The notes under the pieces: model-generated | Database searches by the model: none | What the model saw: the letters and a program-made list of their open reading frames with translations, nothing else | Told to the model about the DNA's origin: nothing | NCBI RefSeq assembly: GCF_030323025.1 | Contig: NZ_CP097329.1 | Span: 217,001 to 281,000, forward strand | Direction: 5' to 3' | From: Pseudanabaena mucicola str. Chao 1806 | Lineage (GTDB): Bacteria; Cyanobacteriota; Cyanobacteriia; Pseudanabaenales; Pseudanabaenaceae | DNA length: 64,000 nt | Part shown: in pieces, positions 15,580 through 24,229 of the stretch | How the letters are laid out: every line of letters starts with the position of its first letter | Position numbering within the stretch: the stretch's first letter is position 1 | Translations under genes and position numbers: made by a program

Positions 15580-18147
15580 ATGCCCATACCCGTAGAACAG
15601 TTACTTACCCCTGAAATCCTCAAACCTGCCCGTTATTTGGGTAATGAGTTTGGTGCAGTACATAAACCTTGGGATGAGGCAATTGTGCGTTGGTCGCTGA
15701 CCTATCCCGAAATTTACGAAGTAGGTGCATCCAACCTAGGGCATATTATCCTCTATAGCATTATTAATTCCAAAGATGGGCAACTATGCGATCGCGCCTA
15801 TTTACCAGCACCTGACCTCTCTGCAAAACTCCGTGAGACTAAGACTGAACTATTTGCCGTTGAGTCCAAGCGATCGCTACGAGAATTTGATATTTTAGGT
15901 TTCAGTCTCAGCTATGAATTAGGCGCAACTAATGTTTTGGAAATGTTTGATCTTGCTCATATTCCGATGACATGGCGAGAACGCAGTGAGTTTAGTATTG
16001 AGGAATGTCCATTAATCTTTGCAGGGGGGCAGACAGCGACTTCTAATCCTGAGCCCTATGCCGATTTCTTCGATTTCTTTGCTCTTGGGGATGGGGAAGA
16101 TCTCCTGCCAGAAATTGGTGAAGTGATCAAGGTGGCTAAGCTGTCGGGGAAAACCCGTCGAGAAACCTTGCTAGATTTGGCTAATGAAGTTGATGGAGTC
16201 TATGTTCCTGAATTCTATAACATGGATGCAAAAACAGGTGCAGTCACTCCCAATCGTAGCGATGTATCACCACGGATCTTGCGTCGTGTCGCTACCCCCA
16301 TGCCTGAGCATAGTATTGGACTCGTTCCCTTAGTGGAAACTGTTCACGATCGCCTAACTATCGAAATTCGGCGCGGTTGTACGAGGGGTTGCCGTTTCTG
16401 CCAACCAGGGATGCTAACCCGTCCTGCCCGTGATGTTGATCCAGAGAAAGTTGTTGATACGATTGAGAAGGCAATCAGAGAAACTGGCTACAATGAGTTC
16501 TCTTTACTATCCCTCTCCTGTTCCGATTATCTCGCTCTGCCATCCGTAGGAGTCCAGATTAAGAATCGATTCAAAGATGAGCATGTCACCCTCTCGTTAC
16601 CGAGCCAAAGAGTTGATCGCTTTGATGAGAATATTGCTCATATGCTCCGCAGTGGTGATGGTCGTCAGCAGGGGCTAACCTTTGCGCCAGAGGCAGGAAC
16701 ACAGCGTTTGCGGGATGTGATTAATAAGGGACTGACCGATGAGGAACTACTACAAGGCATTAAAACTGCCTATGTCGAAGGTTGGGATAAGGTCAAACTC
16801 TATTTCATGATTGGCTTGCCAACCGAAACTGATGGAGACGTGATTGGTATTGTCAAAACAGTGGAATGGTTGCAACAGGAATGTTCGCAAAAGGGAAGAA
16901 AGAAAATCTCCTTTAACCTAACTATTTCCAATTTCACTCCCAAGCCCCATACACCTTTTCAGTGGCATACAGTTTCCAGTGGTGAGTTTGTACGAAAGCA
17001 AGAATTATTGCGTAAGGAATTTAGGCGCTTGAGTGGAGTTAAGGTGAATTACACCGATATTCGCATCAGTGCAATGGAAGATTTTGTCGGACGCGGTGAT
17101 CGCCGTTTGGGTAAAGTCCTCTATCGTGCATGGCAACTGGGCGCAGGCATGGACTCATGGTTTGAGAGTGCAGAAAAGGCTTTTGGGGCATGGACACAGG
17201 CGATCGCTGAGGCAGATCTGGTTTGGGATGCCCCATCACTCAAAATTCCCGCACCCTTACCTTGGGATCACATTGATACAGGCATCGATAAACAATGGTT
17301 GATCGAAGATTGGGAAAGAGCGATCGCTGCAAAGGTAATTCCCGATTGTTCCTTTGGTGGTTGCTCAGAATGTGGCGTTTGCGGTCCCGAATTTGGACAT
17401 AACGAGGTAATTCCACCTCCAGAAATACCGCCAATTTCCCTAGAGAAACCACAAGTACCACCGAGAGTGCAACGCATTCGCCTAAAGTTTGGCAAGCTTG
17501 GCGATATGAGTTTGATTTCCCATCTAGATTTACAACGCTTCTTTCAACGGGCTGCGCGTCGGGCGGCGATTCCCATTGCTCATACCGAAGGCTTTAATCC
17601 ATTACCACGGATCTCTATCGCCAAGGCTTTACCTCTCGGTCAAACTAGTAGCGCCGAGTTCGTTGATTTTGAACTAACAAGGGTGATGCCCCTTGAGGAA
17701 TTTCAAGTGCGACTCAAAGCGCAACTAGATACAGATTTACCGATCTATGCGATCGAGGAGGTTGAGGTGCATTCACCATCCCTAGATTCACTTTTAGAAG
17801 TTGCAGAATACACCCTTACCTGCGCTTTTATCACATCTAAGGAACGCAATGCTGCGGACATTATGGATTTACTTGAAGGGGCAAGTTATTGTGTACTCGC
17901 AGCTACTTCCATTCAAATGTCGAAGGTGTCGAAATCGGGACGTAGTCAGATGTTGGAATTACGCGATCGCCTATTTACAATTAACGTCATCAATCCCGAT
18001 CCCGAATTTCCTAAACTCCATTTCATGGGCAGTTGCAAACCTGACAGCAATCTCAAGCCTGAGTATGTAGTCTATATGCTCAATAAATATCTCTCTGAAG
18101 ATGACGAGATTAAATTAGTCAAAGTTCATCGTGAATCAATGCGATAA
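15580..18147 (+). CDS. B12-binding radical SAM protein fused to DUF2344 (TIGR03960/TIGR03936 type)
   Basis: The 855-residue protein has an N-terminal cobalamin-binding-like region (about 1-210), a radical SAM core with Cys267, Cys271 and Cys274 in 'RRGCTRGCRFCQPG', and later 'TFAPEAGTQRLRDVINKG'. A Cys-rich stretch ('CSFGGCSECGVCG') near residue 590 precedes a C-terminal DUF2344 domain ('RIRLKFGKLGDMSLISHLDL', then 'HTEGFNPLPRIS'). This fused architecture is common in cyanobacteria; its substrate is unknown. It could bind a 4Fe-4S cluster and use S-adenosylmethionine. The gene is transcribed alone and converges on argJ. Confidence 0.88.
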   Translation: MPIPVEQLLTPEILKPARYLGNEFGAVHKPWDEAIVRWSLTYPEIYEVGASNLGHIILYSIINSKDGQLCDRAYLPAPDLSAKLRETKTELFAVESKRSLREFDILGFSLSYELGATNVLEMFDLAHIPMTWRERSEFSIEECPLIFAGGQTATSNPEPYADFFDFFALGDGEDLLPEIGEVIKVAKLSGKTRRETLLDLANEVDGVYVPEFYNMDAKTGAVTPNRSDVSPRILRRVATPMPEHSIGLVPLVETVHDRLTIEIRRGCTRGCRFCQPGMLTRPARDVDPEKVVDTIEKAIRETGYNEFSLLSLSCSDYLALPSVGVQIKNRFKDEHVTLSLPSQRVDRFDENIAHMLRSGDGRQQGLTFAPEAGTQRLRDVINKGLTDEELLQGIKTAYVEGWDKVKLYFMIGLPTETDGDVIGIVKTVEWLQQECSQKGRKKISFNLTISNFTPKPHTPFQWHTVSSGEFVRKQELLRKEFRRLSGVKVNYTDIRISAMEDFVGRGDRRLGKVLYRAWQLGAGMDSWFESAEKAFGAWTQAIAEADLVWDAPSLKIPAPLPWDHIDTGIDKQWLIEDWERAIAAKVIPDCSFGGCSECGVCGPEFGHNEVIPPPEIPPISLEKPQVPPRVQRIRLKFGKLGDMSLISHLDLQRFFQRAARRAAIPIAHTEGFNPLPRISIAKALPLGQTSSAEFVDFELTRVMPLEEFQVRLKAQLDTDLPIYAIEEVEVHSPSLDSLLEVAEYTLTCAFITSKERNAADIMDLLEGASYCVLAATSIQMSKVSKSGRSQMLELRDRLFTINVINPDPEFPKLHFMGSCKPDSNLKPEYVVYMLNKYLSEDDEIKLVKVHRESMR

Positions 18148-18165
18148 CTAAGCAGTTTAGTCTCA

Positions 18166-18212
18166 AACCATAAATGGGAAGTGTTGTGAAACAACATTTC
18201 CCATTTATGGTT
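18166..18212. terminator. Long hairpin after the radical SAM gene
   Basis: A 15-bp perfect arm (AACCATAAATGGGAA) plus an inner 6-bp stem form a strong hairpin 19 nt after the stop. There is no long T-run, but the position between convergent genes suggests a terminator. Confidence 0.6.
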
Positions 18213-18230
18213 CTGCTAATTGTTTGGATT

Positions 18231-18273
18231 AGCAAAGAGTTAAGAATTGCTTAGCGATTCTTAACTCTTTGCT
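18231..18273. terminator. Hairpin overlapping the argJ stop
   Basis: Two 17-bp perfect arms (AGCAAAGAGTTAAGAAT and complement) flank a 9-nt loop. The last base falls in the argJ stop codon. It probably terminates argJ transcription; with the preceding hairpin it insulates the convergent pair. Confidence 0.65.
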
Positions 18274-19484
18274 TAGGTAGTATATTCTGCATTAATCTTG
18301 ACGTAATCATAGCTGAGGTCACAGCCCCAAGCCGTGCCACTGCCATCGCCATCGCCTACGCCGACATTGATGATCACAGTTTCATTTTTAAGGTATTCAC
18401 TGGCAGCAGCACGATCATAATCCTGTGGAGTGCCATCCTGCATCATTACAAAATCACCAAGTTGAATATTCAACATATCTTGATTAAAGTTCACATCTGC
18501 CCGTCCTGCTGCTGCGGCGATTCTGCCCCAATTAGGGTCATTCCCAAAGACAGCAGACTTTACTAATGAAGAACCGACAATGGTTTTGGCAATTTTGCGA
18601 GCATCCTCTGTGCTAGATGCTCCTGAAACATTGACTTCGATCATACAGGTAGCGCCTTCACCATCACGGGCGATCGCCTTAGCCAAATTTTTACAAACCT
18701 CTTGCAGCATTGCCTGTAATTTAATTGCCGATGAGGAATTTTCATCATCAATAGTGACCCCTGACTGTCCATTGCTGAGAGCTAGCACCATGTCATTGGT
18801 ACTGGTATCACCATCAACAGTTACTTGGTTAAAACTAGCATCAATTGAGCTTGATAACATCTTTTGCCAGAGCTTGGGTTCAACCCCCGCATCACAGGTG
18901 ACAAAGCCGAGCATGGTTGCCATATTTGGGTGAATCATGCCTGAACCTTTGCAGATGCCGCCGATTCTCACGGGCTTACCATCAATTACGGTTTCCAAGG
19001 CAATACTTTTGGGCACAGTATCTGTGGTCATGATCGCTTTCGATGCAGCTTCACCACCATCGGGAGAAATTAGCGTAGCAATTTTGGCAATGCCTGTCCG
19101 CATCTTGTCCATAAGCAGTTGCTTACCGATGACACCCGTTGATGCAACCAAAACCCCATCTTTTGTATTTAAAGCCTTTTGGACGAGTTCGGCACATTCC
19201 ACAGCATTGCGCCAACCCTCTGCACCTGTACTGGCATTGGCTTGACCCGCATTGCAGAGAATGGCGCTGACCTTACCACCCTTGGCTAGGACTTCTCGGT
19301 TAAAGTCCACGCAGGCTGCACGAACACATGATTTGGTAAATACTCCTGCGGCGATCGCAGGTACATCGGAAGCAATCAGAGTTAAGTCAGGTGCGCCCGA
19401 TGGTTTTAGTCCTGCGGTGATACCTGCGGCTTTGTAGCCTTTGGCGGCAGTCACTCCGCCTGCAATTACTTGCCAATCTGCCAT
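18273..19484 (-). CDS. argJ: Bifunctional ornithine acetyltransferase/N-acetylglutamate synthase ArgJ
   Basis: The 403-residue protein has the autocleavage/nucleophile motif 'MIHPNMATMLGFVTCDA' (the Thr after Ala becomes the beta-subunit N-terminus), 'VDGDTSTNDMVL' and 'FGNDPNWGRI'. It transfers acetyl from N-acetylornithine to glutamate in arginine synthesis and, if bifunctional, also uses acetyl-CoA. Length and motifs are complete. The ATG at 19484 is the natural start. It converges on the radical SAM gene. Confidence 0.95.
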   Translation of the reverse strand: MADWQVIAGGVTAAKGYKAAGITAGLKPSGAPDLTLIASDVPAIAAGVFTKSCVRAACVDFNREVLAKGGKVSAILCNAGQANASTGAEGWRNAVECAELVQKALNTKDGVLVASTGVIGKQLLMDKMRTGIAKIATLISPDGGEAASKAIMTTDTVPKSIALETVIDGKPVRIGGICKGSGMIHPNMATMLGFVTCDAGVEPKLWQKMLSSSIDASFNQVTVDGDTSTNDMVLALSNGQSGVTIDDENSSSAIKLQAMLQEVCKNLAKAIARDGEGATCMIEVNVSGASSTEDARKIAKTIVGSSLVKSAVFGNDPNWGRIAAAAGRADVNFNQDMLNIQLGDFVMMQDGTPQDYDRAAASEYLKNETVIINVGVGDGDGSGTAWGCDLSYDYVKINAEYTT

Positions 19485-19600
19485 GATTCTTAAAATTCCC
19501 TCTGGATATTTTTGGATATTTTTGCTTTTTATCGGTTATACCAATTCGCAAAAGTGTAGTTGCACTTTTACGAATTAAAAAAAAACTTAGTTTTGTTTTT

Positions 19601-19755
19601 AACTGATGTTACGTGGAACAAATATCACCCTCACCCCCCTGCCCCCTCTCCCATCAAGGGAGAGGGGGAGCTAGACTAATTTCTTGTTCCCCTCTCCCAT
19701 TAAGGGAGAGGGGCTAGGGGGTGAGGGTCTTAGAAACTTCCACGTAACATCAGTT
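19601..19755. repeat. Palindromic element with GA-rich double hairpin
   Basis: Outer inverted repeats AACTGATGTTACGTGGAA (19601) and its complement (ends 19755) enclose two pyrimidine/purine-rich hairpins of the form CCCTCTCCC...GGGAGAGGG. Similar GA-rich elements are widespread in cyanobacterial genomes. No coding sequence is present. A fragment ACTGATGTTACG recurs at about 34404. Confidence 0.75.
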
Positions 19756-19984
19756 TTTAATTCAATAAATAGCGTAGCCATTTATTGATTTCGCATTGTG
19801 TGTCTTATAGATCAATTAAAGAGAATATACTCAGCTACATTAATCTATTCATCAGTCTCAGAAGCCTTTGCAATCAATTCTAAATCCTTAACAAATTGAC
19901 AAATTGTGTATCCAAGTTGATGAACAGAGATTAAGACTGAAAAATTTATGCCTCATTTCTACCAAAAAATGCTGTCAATACATC

Positions 19985-20088
19985 TAAGTAGCTAGACATA
20001 AGTAAACTAAAAACCGAGAGTTTTGTTCCGCCCGCGTAGCGGGCGGAACAAAACTCTGGTTTGGGTTTTAATTAAGTTGAGCTACTTA
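19985..20088. repeat. Family B palindromic element, copy B1
   Basis: It starts TAAGTAGCTAGACATAAGTA and ends TTAAGTTGAGCTACTTA, with a perfect GC-rich centre (GTTCCGCCCGC...GCGGGCGGAAC). It interrupts the DUF5615-like toxin gene that continues at 20089. The upstream stretch 19756-19984 shows no gene. Confidence 0.85.
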
Positions 20089-20146
20089 CGCTTCGACTAC
20101 GCAACTGATCTGTAATCGCTTGTGGAACATGAACATCCATGTACAA
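20089..20146 (-). pseudogene. N-terminal fragment of a DUF5615 (PIN-like) toxin gene
   Basis: The minus-strand frame starting at TTG 20146 or ATG 20140 reads 'MDVHVPQAITDQLRS', the N-terminal strand and helix of DUF5615 proteins, including the first acidic residue of the PIN-like fold. It then runs into the family B element and stops inside it (20072). It lies 25-31 nt downstream of the broken DUF433 gene, the usual antitoxin-toxin order. The element insertion has removed most of the toxin. Confidence 0.65.
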
Positions 20147-20170
20147 ATCGATCGCTATTTATATTAGTCC

Positions 20171-20486
20171 TTAAGATTTCATGCGAATGTAGAAAGGTAA
20201 CTTAGTGGATTGAGTTATGTTTTCTTGAACTTGCAGCCATTCTTGTCTTATTTCTTGATCAATTCCTTCTTGATGATCTAAAAAAGTAGTAGCCCGTTGC
20301 TGCATGGGCTTCGGCTAGGTTTAAGTAAAGGTGTTGACGACAGATATCTTCGACTGACCAGCTATAGTCGATATAGTCCATCACAATTTGCACGACTCTA
20401 ATGCGTGGTAAGCGTGGTAAATGTCCAGACTGATGCTCACTTCTTTCGATATGCGGATAACTGAGTGTCAGCGTAATGTTTTGGTT
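20171..20486 (-). pseudogene. Frameshifted DUF433 (antitoxin-like) gene
   Basis: The minus strand encodes 'LPRIRVVQIVMDYIDYSWS' and 'VEDICRQHLYLNLAEAHAA' then 'TGYYF', the hallmark of DUF433 proteins. After TGYYF the frame runs out through one extra T in a run of six. One frame over it continues 'LDHQEGIDQEIRQEWLQVQ' and 'FYIRMKS' to a stop at 20171. Upstream, a TGA precedes the frame and no start codon is left. The gene is therefore broken twice. DUF433 proteins usually pair with DUF5615, whose remnant follows. Confidence 0.75.
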
Positions 20487-20857
20487 TCACCTAGCTAATT
20501 TGCCATATTCTAACAGTCTTGATCTTTGCTGCTAATAGCTAATAGCTTATCATTGGACTTAATTGAGAGTTACCTTGCACTAGTGCACCCTAACAAGAAT
20601 TAAATCGACTGTTCGGTTGAAATATGATCGCTTCTAAACCAATCAGTTAAATTTTGCGTTTTACTCAACTTCATATACAGATTCATATCGATCACTTATC
20701 AATTATTTATCTTTGCGATCGCCGAAAATTTCTCAGAACTCATCAACGATGCCGACAATTTTTACTTCCTTAAACTTGGCTAAAAATAGACAACTTTAAC
20801 GAGCTCTTCGGTCAGGCATAACGCCCCCGTTCACCCGCAACTAGCAGCCTATCGATC
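20487..20857. other. Intergenic stretch without gene
   Basis: I see no gene here. The final 45 bp (about 20805-20849) are unusually GC-rich for this region, with CGGTCAGGCATAACGCCCCC followed by GTTCACCCGC. They end just before the HxlR stop codon and could be the edge of an imported segment. Confidence 0.4.
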
Positions 20858-21253
20858 TCAATGAAGAGACTCTGCACGGTCGGTGTGCAACGGGATTGTT
20901 TTGCAGCCATTGGTGCTCGTCTCCTCTTGGAATTCTTCATCAAGTTCTGCAAGCTTATCCAAAATACTGACAAACTTTTCGCCAAAGGGAGTTATACAGT
21001 ATTCGACACGAGGTGGAATTTCTGGATAGGCATGACGTTGGAGAATCTTGTAGCAGGTTAGCTTTCTTAAACGTTCATTTAACACCTTTGTTGTTAGCCC
21101 CTCAACACTACGTTCCATTAACCCTGGTCGGCAAACCCCCTGCCTCACCAACTGAAGGACTGTAAATGACCATTTACAGCCTAGGATATCTTCAGCCATT
21201 TTGAGAGTTGGCGTTTGCTTAACAAAAGTATTTACATTTTCTTTCTCAATCAT
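20858..21253 (-). CDS. HxlR-family winged-helix regulator
   Basis: The 131-residue protein has the HxlR pattern: 'ILGCKWSFTVLQLVRQG' in the N-terminal helix, 'GLTTKVLNERLRKLTCYKIL' in the recognition region, then 'PPRVEYCITPFGEKF' in the wing. Several cysteines (in 'LGCKW', 'GVCRPG' and 'LTCYKI') could sense thiol-reactive or quinone stress, as in YodB/HypR; this is inference. It is divergent from a thioredoxin-like gene, with a perfect operator-like palindrome between them, so that gene is its likely target. Confidence 0.88.
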   Translation of the reverse strand: MIEKENVNTFVKQTPTLKMAEDILGCKWSFTVLQLVRQGVCRPGLMERSVEGLTTKVLNERLRKLTCYKILQRHAYPEIPPRVEYCITPFGEKFVSILDKLAELDEEFQEETSTNGCKTIPLHTDRAESLH

Positions 21254-21265
21254 TTTCCCTAATCC

Positions 21266-21279
21266 GTACTGAAAAGTAC
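21266..21279. promoter_or_regulatory. Probable HxlR operator
   Basis: GTACTGAAAAGTAC has palindromic 5-bp arms GTACT/AGTAC around four bases. It lies 13 nt upstream of the HxlR start and about 85 nt from the divergent thioredoxin-like gene. Related regulators (YodB type) bind TACT...AGTA sequences, which supports autoregulation and control of the neighbour. Confidence 0.6.
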
Positions 21280-21363
21280 CTACCCTACCAAATTGTAACT
21301 GCTTTCGCTACTTTCGTCGATTTGATAGGGTGATTCTACAATCCAAAATAAGGAGCACAAACA

Positions 21364-21600
21364 ATGAAATCAAAAGCAACCTTCTATCATGCTGGCTGTC
21401 CAGTCTGTATCAGTGCCGAGCAAAATATTGCTCATGCTCTCGATCCTAACCGCTTTGAATTAGACATTGTTCATTTAGGCGAACGCAAGGAAAAAATTGC
21501 AGAAGCAAAAGCACAAGGTGTTCAATCAGTTCCAGCTTTGGTATTAGATAACCATCCTTTCCACATCAACTTTGGCGCATCTCTAACAGATTTGGCTTAG
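21364..21600 (+). CDS. Small thioredoxin/glutaredoxin-like protein
   Basis: The 78-residue protein begins 'MKSKATFYHAGCPVCISAE', a redox CPVC motif at the end of the first strand, followed by 'AQGVQSVPALVLDNH' with the cis-proline of the thioredoxin fold. It is a stand-alone, minimal glutaredoxin-like domain, probably cytosolic. It is divergent from the HxlR regulator, which fits a thiol-stress-inducible unit. An AAGGAG-like ribosome site lies about 10 nt before the ATG. Confidence 0.78.
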   Translation: MKSKATFYHAGCPVCISAEQNIAHALDPNRFELDIVHLGERKEKIAEAKAQGVQSVPALVLDNHPFHINFGASLTDLA

Positions 21601-21731
21601 ATTACTCTCAGCTTTGCATCGGTTTCCCTTAATAGAGGGGAGCCGCATTTCTGAACATTGGCTATTAGAACTGCGGCACAACGGTTGAAATCATCGGCGG
21701 CAGGCTATCTTGATCCCTGCAACTGATGGTT

Positions 21732-22406
21732 TCAACTGTCTGCTGCATTTGAGTTGTTATCTGGTATTGAATGACATGGGAAGTAGCTTTGCAAGTACTT
21801 TAATGTGAATCGTTTTGTTTCTTCTACCAGTCGCTGCCGAAACGTTTGCTCTTGGTTGAGAGATAGCCATAATAATGTCCCGATCGCTTTTACCAGCACA
21901 AAGGCGATCGCTTCATAATCGGCTGGCTCCAAGCTGGCATCGCGTCTGGCTAAGGAACTTGCTAAATCCTGAATCAATTGGGCATCGGTTGCCTCATCGA
22001 TTTCTGTCAATTCGCGTATCGTTCCCTGCACCTCCATGAAAATCGCATGGTATGTGGGATTTTTGGAAAAGAAGTGATCGGTGGTATCAATCAAATGATT
22101 TACATAATCCGCCAAAGAGAGGGCAGCTAATTCAGCTTCATCAACGACGGCTAACTCTTGATGTAGCTTTTCTGCATAACGGAGTGCCATGGCTTTTAGA
22201 ATCGCGGCTTTGTCTGGGAAAAACTGGTAGAGCGACCCGATCGGAACTTCGGCATGAGTCGCGATCGCGTTGGTCGTCGTTGCGGCGTAACCCTGACTGG
22301 CAAACAGATGTTCTGCCACATCCAGAATTCGATTGACCCGTTCCTGACTGCGAGCCTGTTGTGGTTTGCGGCGCATTCCACCTGTGGCTGATAGGATTTC
22401 AGACAT
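21732..22406 (-). CDS. TetR/AcrR-family repressor
   Basis: This protein of about 224 residues has a TetR DNA-binding domain: 'RVNRILDVAEHLFASQGYAA' then 'TTTNAIATHAEVPIGSLYQF' and 'FPDKAAILKAM'. The C-terminal ligand domain is unassigned. The start at 22406 ('MSEILSATGG') is preferred; the extension to 22508 would cover the operator region. It is divergent from the Coq4-like gene, and three repeated GAG-N5-CTC sites lie in the gap. Confidence 0.9.
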   Translation of the reverse strand: MSEILSATGGMRRKPQQARSQERVNRILDVAEHLFASQGYAATTTNAIATHAEVPIGSLYQFFPDKAAILKAMALRYAEKLHQELAVVDEAELAALSLADYVNHLIDTTDHFFSKNPTYHAIFMEVQGTIRELTEIDEATDAQLIQDLASSLARRDASLEPADYEAIAFVLVKAIGTLLWLSLNQEQTFRQRLVEETKRFTLKYLQSYFPCHSIPDNNSNAADS

Positions 22407-22435
22407 CGCGTTCTTCCTGACCTTTAAAAATAAAT

Positions 22436-22504
22436 GAGTATTCCTCACGTTTTTCTTGACAAAACATGAGGAATACTCGTATTGTAGTAATATGAGCAAT
22501 GCTC
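22436..22504. promoter_or_regulatory. Promoter with three GAG-N5-CTC operator-like sites
   Basis: Sites GAGTATTCCTC (22436), GAGGAATACTC (22468) and GAGCAATGCTC (22494) share GAG-N5-CTC. The first two form a larger 12-bp inverted repeat. A plus-strand promoter TTGACA (22456) with an 18-bp spacer and TATTGT (22480) lies between and over them. TetR binding would block this promoter. Which downstream gene it drives (Coq4-like at 22863 or something lost) is inferred. Confidence 0.65.
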
Positions 22505-22862
22505 GCATTTTAACCTGATTAGCGCCAGAGATTCCTGTTATGTCCCTGAATTTGCTAATTCCAAAAGCTGACTCTGCCGATATACATTCCTGCTGTCTGC
22601 TGCAATATGTCTATCTTGGGTTTTGGTTTGAGCGTTACCAATGTTTCCCCTGGTTTGTATTGATGATCGCTCCACTCAAATTACTATTTGTATCTAGAGT
22701 GGAACAGTCTCATGAACAAGTTCGCTATTTCAACGCGATCGCTTAGATTGATTTTGTCAGTGTCTATGGAGTGCTCAATGACTTGCTCTGGTATCAGTCT
22801 GTGAGCGAATTTGTTGTATTTGTCAATTTTTCAATGTTAAAGCCTTTTTAGAGTGATTTTCT
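22505..22862. other. Leader region before the Coq4-like gene
   Basis: A frame of 68 codons (22540-22746) begins with ATG but matches no family I know, has no clear ribosome site and is followed by another gap of more than 100 nt. It may be a decayed gene once controlled by the TetR promoter. Otherwise I see nothing here. Confidence 0.3.
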
Positions 22863-23603
22863 ATGCAACTACTCAATACGTTGACGGCTAATGCTTCTGC
22901 CAACGCTCCTGTACAAAAACAGAGGAAAAATCCAATTCTCAAAGGGTTGCAATCAGTTCTGTCAAAACTGCTGCTTGCTAAGTCATTCACCTCAATGCTG
23001 TTTGGCGACTATAGCCTAGAAACGGTTGGTGAGTTGACTTACGGATTATTAGGAACTCCCGCATACGAGCGGTTGGCTCAACATCTCAATCAAGAGCCGG
23101 CTTGCGCTGCCCTGATCCGCAATCGCTACATTCCCCCTGCCCATGACCTGGATGCTTTACTCAACCTTCCGCCCGATTCTCTGGGGTACATCTACGCCGA
23201 CCAGATGAAGAAAACGGGATTTGATCCCAACCTCCATGCTAGCATGATCGCCAGTTCGGATGCTGAATACGTTGAGCTACGGCTGAGCCAGACCCATGAT
23301 CTCTGGCATATCATCACCGGATTTGGCACATCCCTAGTCGATGAAATTGGCTTACAGGCATTCCTTTTGCGCCAATTCCCCTATCCACTGGCAACTATGT
23401 TGGTTGCGAATAGTTTAATCTTCACCACGTTGAAAGAGCCAGAAATGTTACCCCAGTTGCTGGCAGCGATCTCCCAGGGATTTCAAATGGGTAACGCGGC
23501 TAAATCCCTTTTTGCCCAGAAGTGGGAAGAGGGGTGGGAGAAACCTTTGACTCAATGGCAGGCGGAGTTAAATATTCCGCTTATCTACTGGAGATTAGAC
23601 TAA
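22863..23603 (+). CDS. Coq4-family protein
   Basis: The 246-residue protein has the metal-binding motif of Coq4 proteins 'THDLWHIITGFG' (HDxxH) near residue 145, with 'LPPDSLGYIYADQM' upstream and 'FQMGNAAKSLFAQKWEEGW' near the C-terminus. In eukaryotes Coq4 supports ubiquinone synthesis. Cyanobacteria use plastoquinone, so the role here is unknown; it may act on a quinone or a related isoprenoid or carotenoid. The neighbouring TetR regulator suggests inducible expression. Confidence 0.85.
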   Translation: MQLLNTLTANASANAPVQKQRKNPILKGLQSVLSKLLLAKSFTSMLFGDYSLETVGELTYGLLGTPAYERLAQHLNQEPACAALIRNRYIPPAHDLDALLNLPPDSLGYIYADQMKKTGFDPNLHASMIASSDAEYVELRLSQTHDLWHIITGFGTSLVDEIGLQAFLLRQFPYPLATMLVANSLIFTTLKEPEMLPQLLAAISQGFQMGNAAKSLFAQKWEEGWEKPLTQWQAELNIPLIYWRLD

Positions 23604-23742
23604 GTTGATTAAGATAATCGAAAAAGAGCAGAACAAAGTACCCCAGAGAATGAAAAGGAGAACAGTTAGGGAGAGGAATCAAGGTTGTCTTTGTTGACCT
23701 TTTTTTGACAGGAAGCCCATTTTTTGATGATAGGAAATCTAG

Positions 23743-23916
23743 AAAAATGAGAGAGCTTGCATTGAGCAACTCAAAAATATTTCACAGATTGAATATTCTC
23801 GTCATCGCAGTCCCATCAATGCTTTGATTAATATCATTTGTGGGCTGATTGCTTATTGCCATCAACCCAAGAAGCCATCTTTACATATGGATTGGGTTTT
23901 ATCCTCTGTTTCTTAA
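23743..23916 (+). pseudogene. C-terminal fragment of an IS982-like transposase
   Basis: The frame ending at 23916 reads '[20 protein letters not shown]', then '[20 protein letters not shown]'. This resembles the conserved C-terminal tail of IS982-type transposases. The upstream frame is closed by TAG at 23740 and no catalytic core is visible. The family call is from memory. Confidence 0.55.
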
Positions 23917-23930
23917 CCTGAAATCACGTT

Positions 23931-24011
23931 AAAAATAAAAGCCTTGCCTAGCAAGACTTTTATTTTTAGGCTTTGAGAGAGGATTTGCTACGCAAATCAC
24001 CTCTCAAAGCC
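23931..24011. repeat. Double-hairpin repeat (AAAAGCCTTG type)
   Basis: Hairpin 1 is AAAAATAAAAG...CTTTTATTTTT (23931-23967). Hairpin 2 is GGCTTTGAGAG...CTCTCAAAGCC (23969-24011). The same order of motifs recurs at 60270-60375, so this is a dispersed element. The following 24012-24229 holds no gene I can support. Confidence 0.65.
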
Positions 24012-24229
24012 CATCTAAAATTTGGTTGATCGCATAGCAAACGACCAAAGCTTCTAAATTTTAAGGTTACTTATACCTCATATACCTACCTGTAGCGCTT
24101 TTTAAATAATCCTGCACTTCACTTGACTGGGACGCACTGTAACTATAACAACATCTATCCATAACCTTGCCTTTATCGTCTACATGCCATACGATGACTT
24201 AGCATAATTAATGCTTATTAAAAAATTAA

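Noticed and set aside
19628-19730. GA-rich tract that could be read as a G-quadruplex region
   Set aside because: The runs pair as hairpins within a palindromic element that has matching outer ends; a repeat element explains it better.
22540-22746. 68-codon open frame between the TetR operators and the Coq4-like gene
   Set aside because: It matches no family I know, lacks a clear ribosome site and has odd composition. I kept it only as a note in the intergenic entry.
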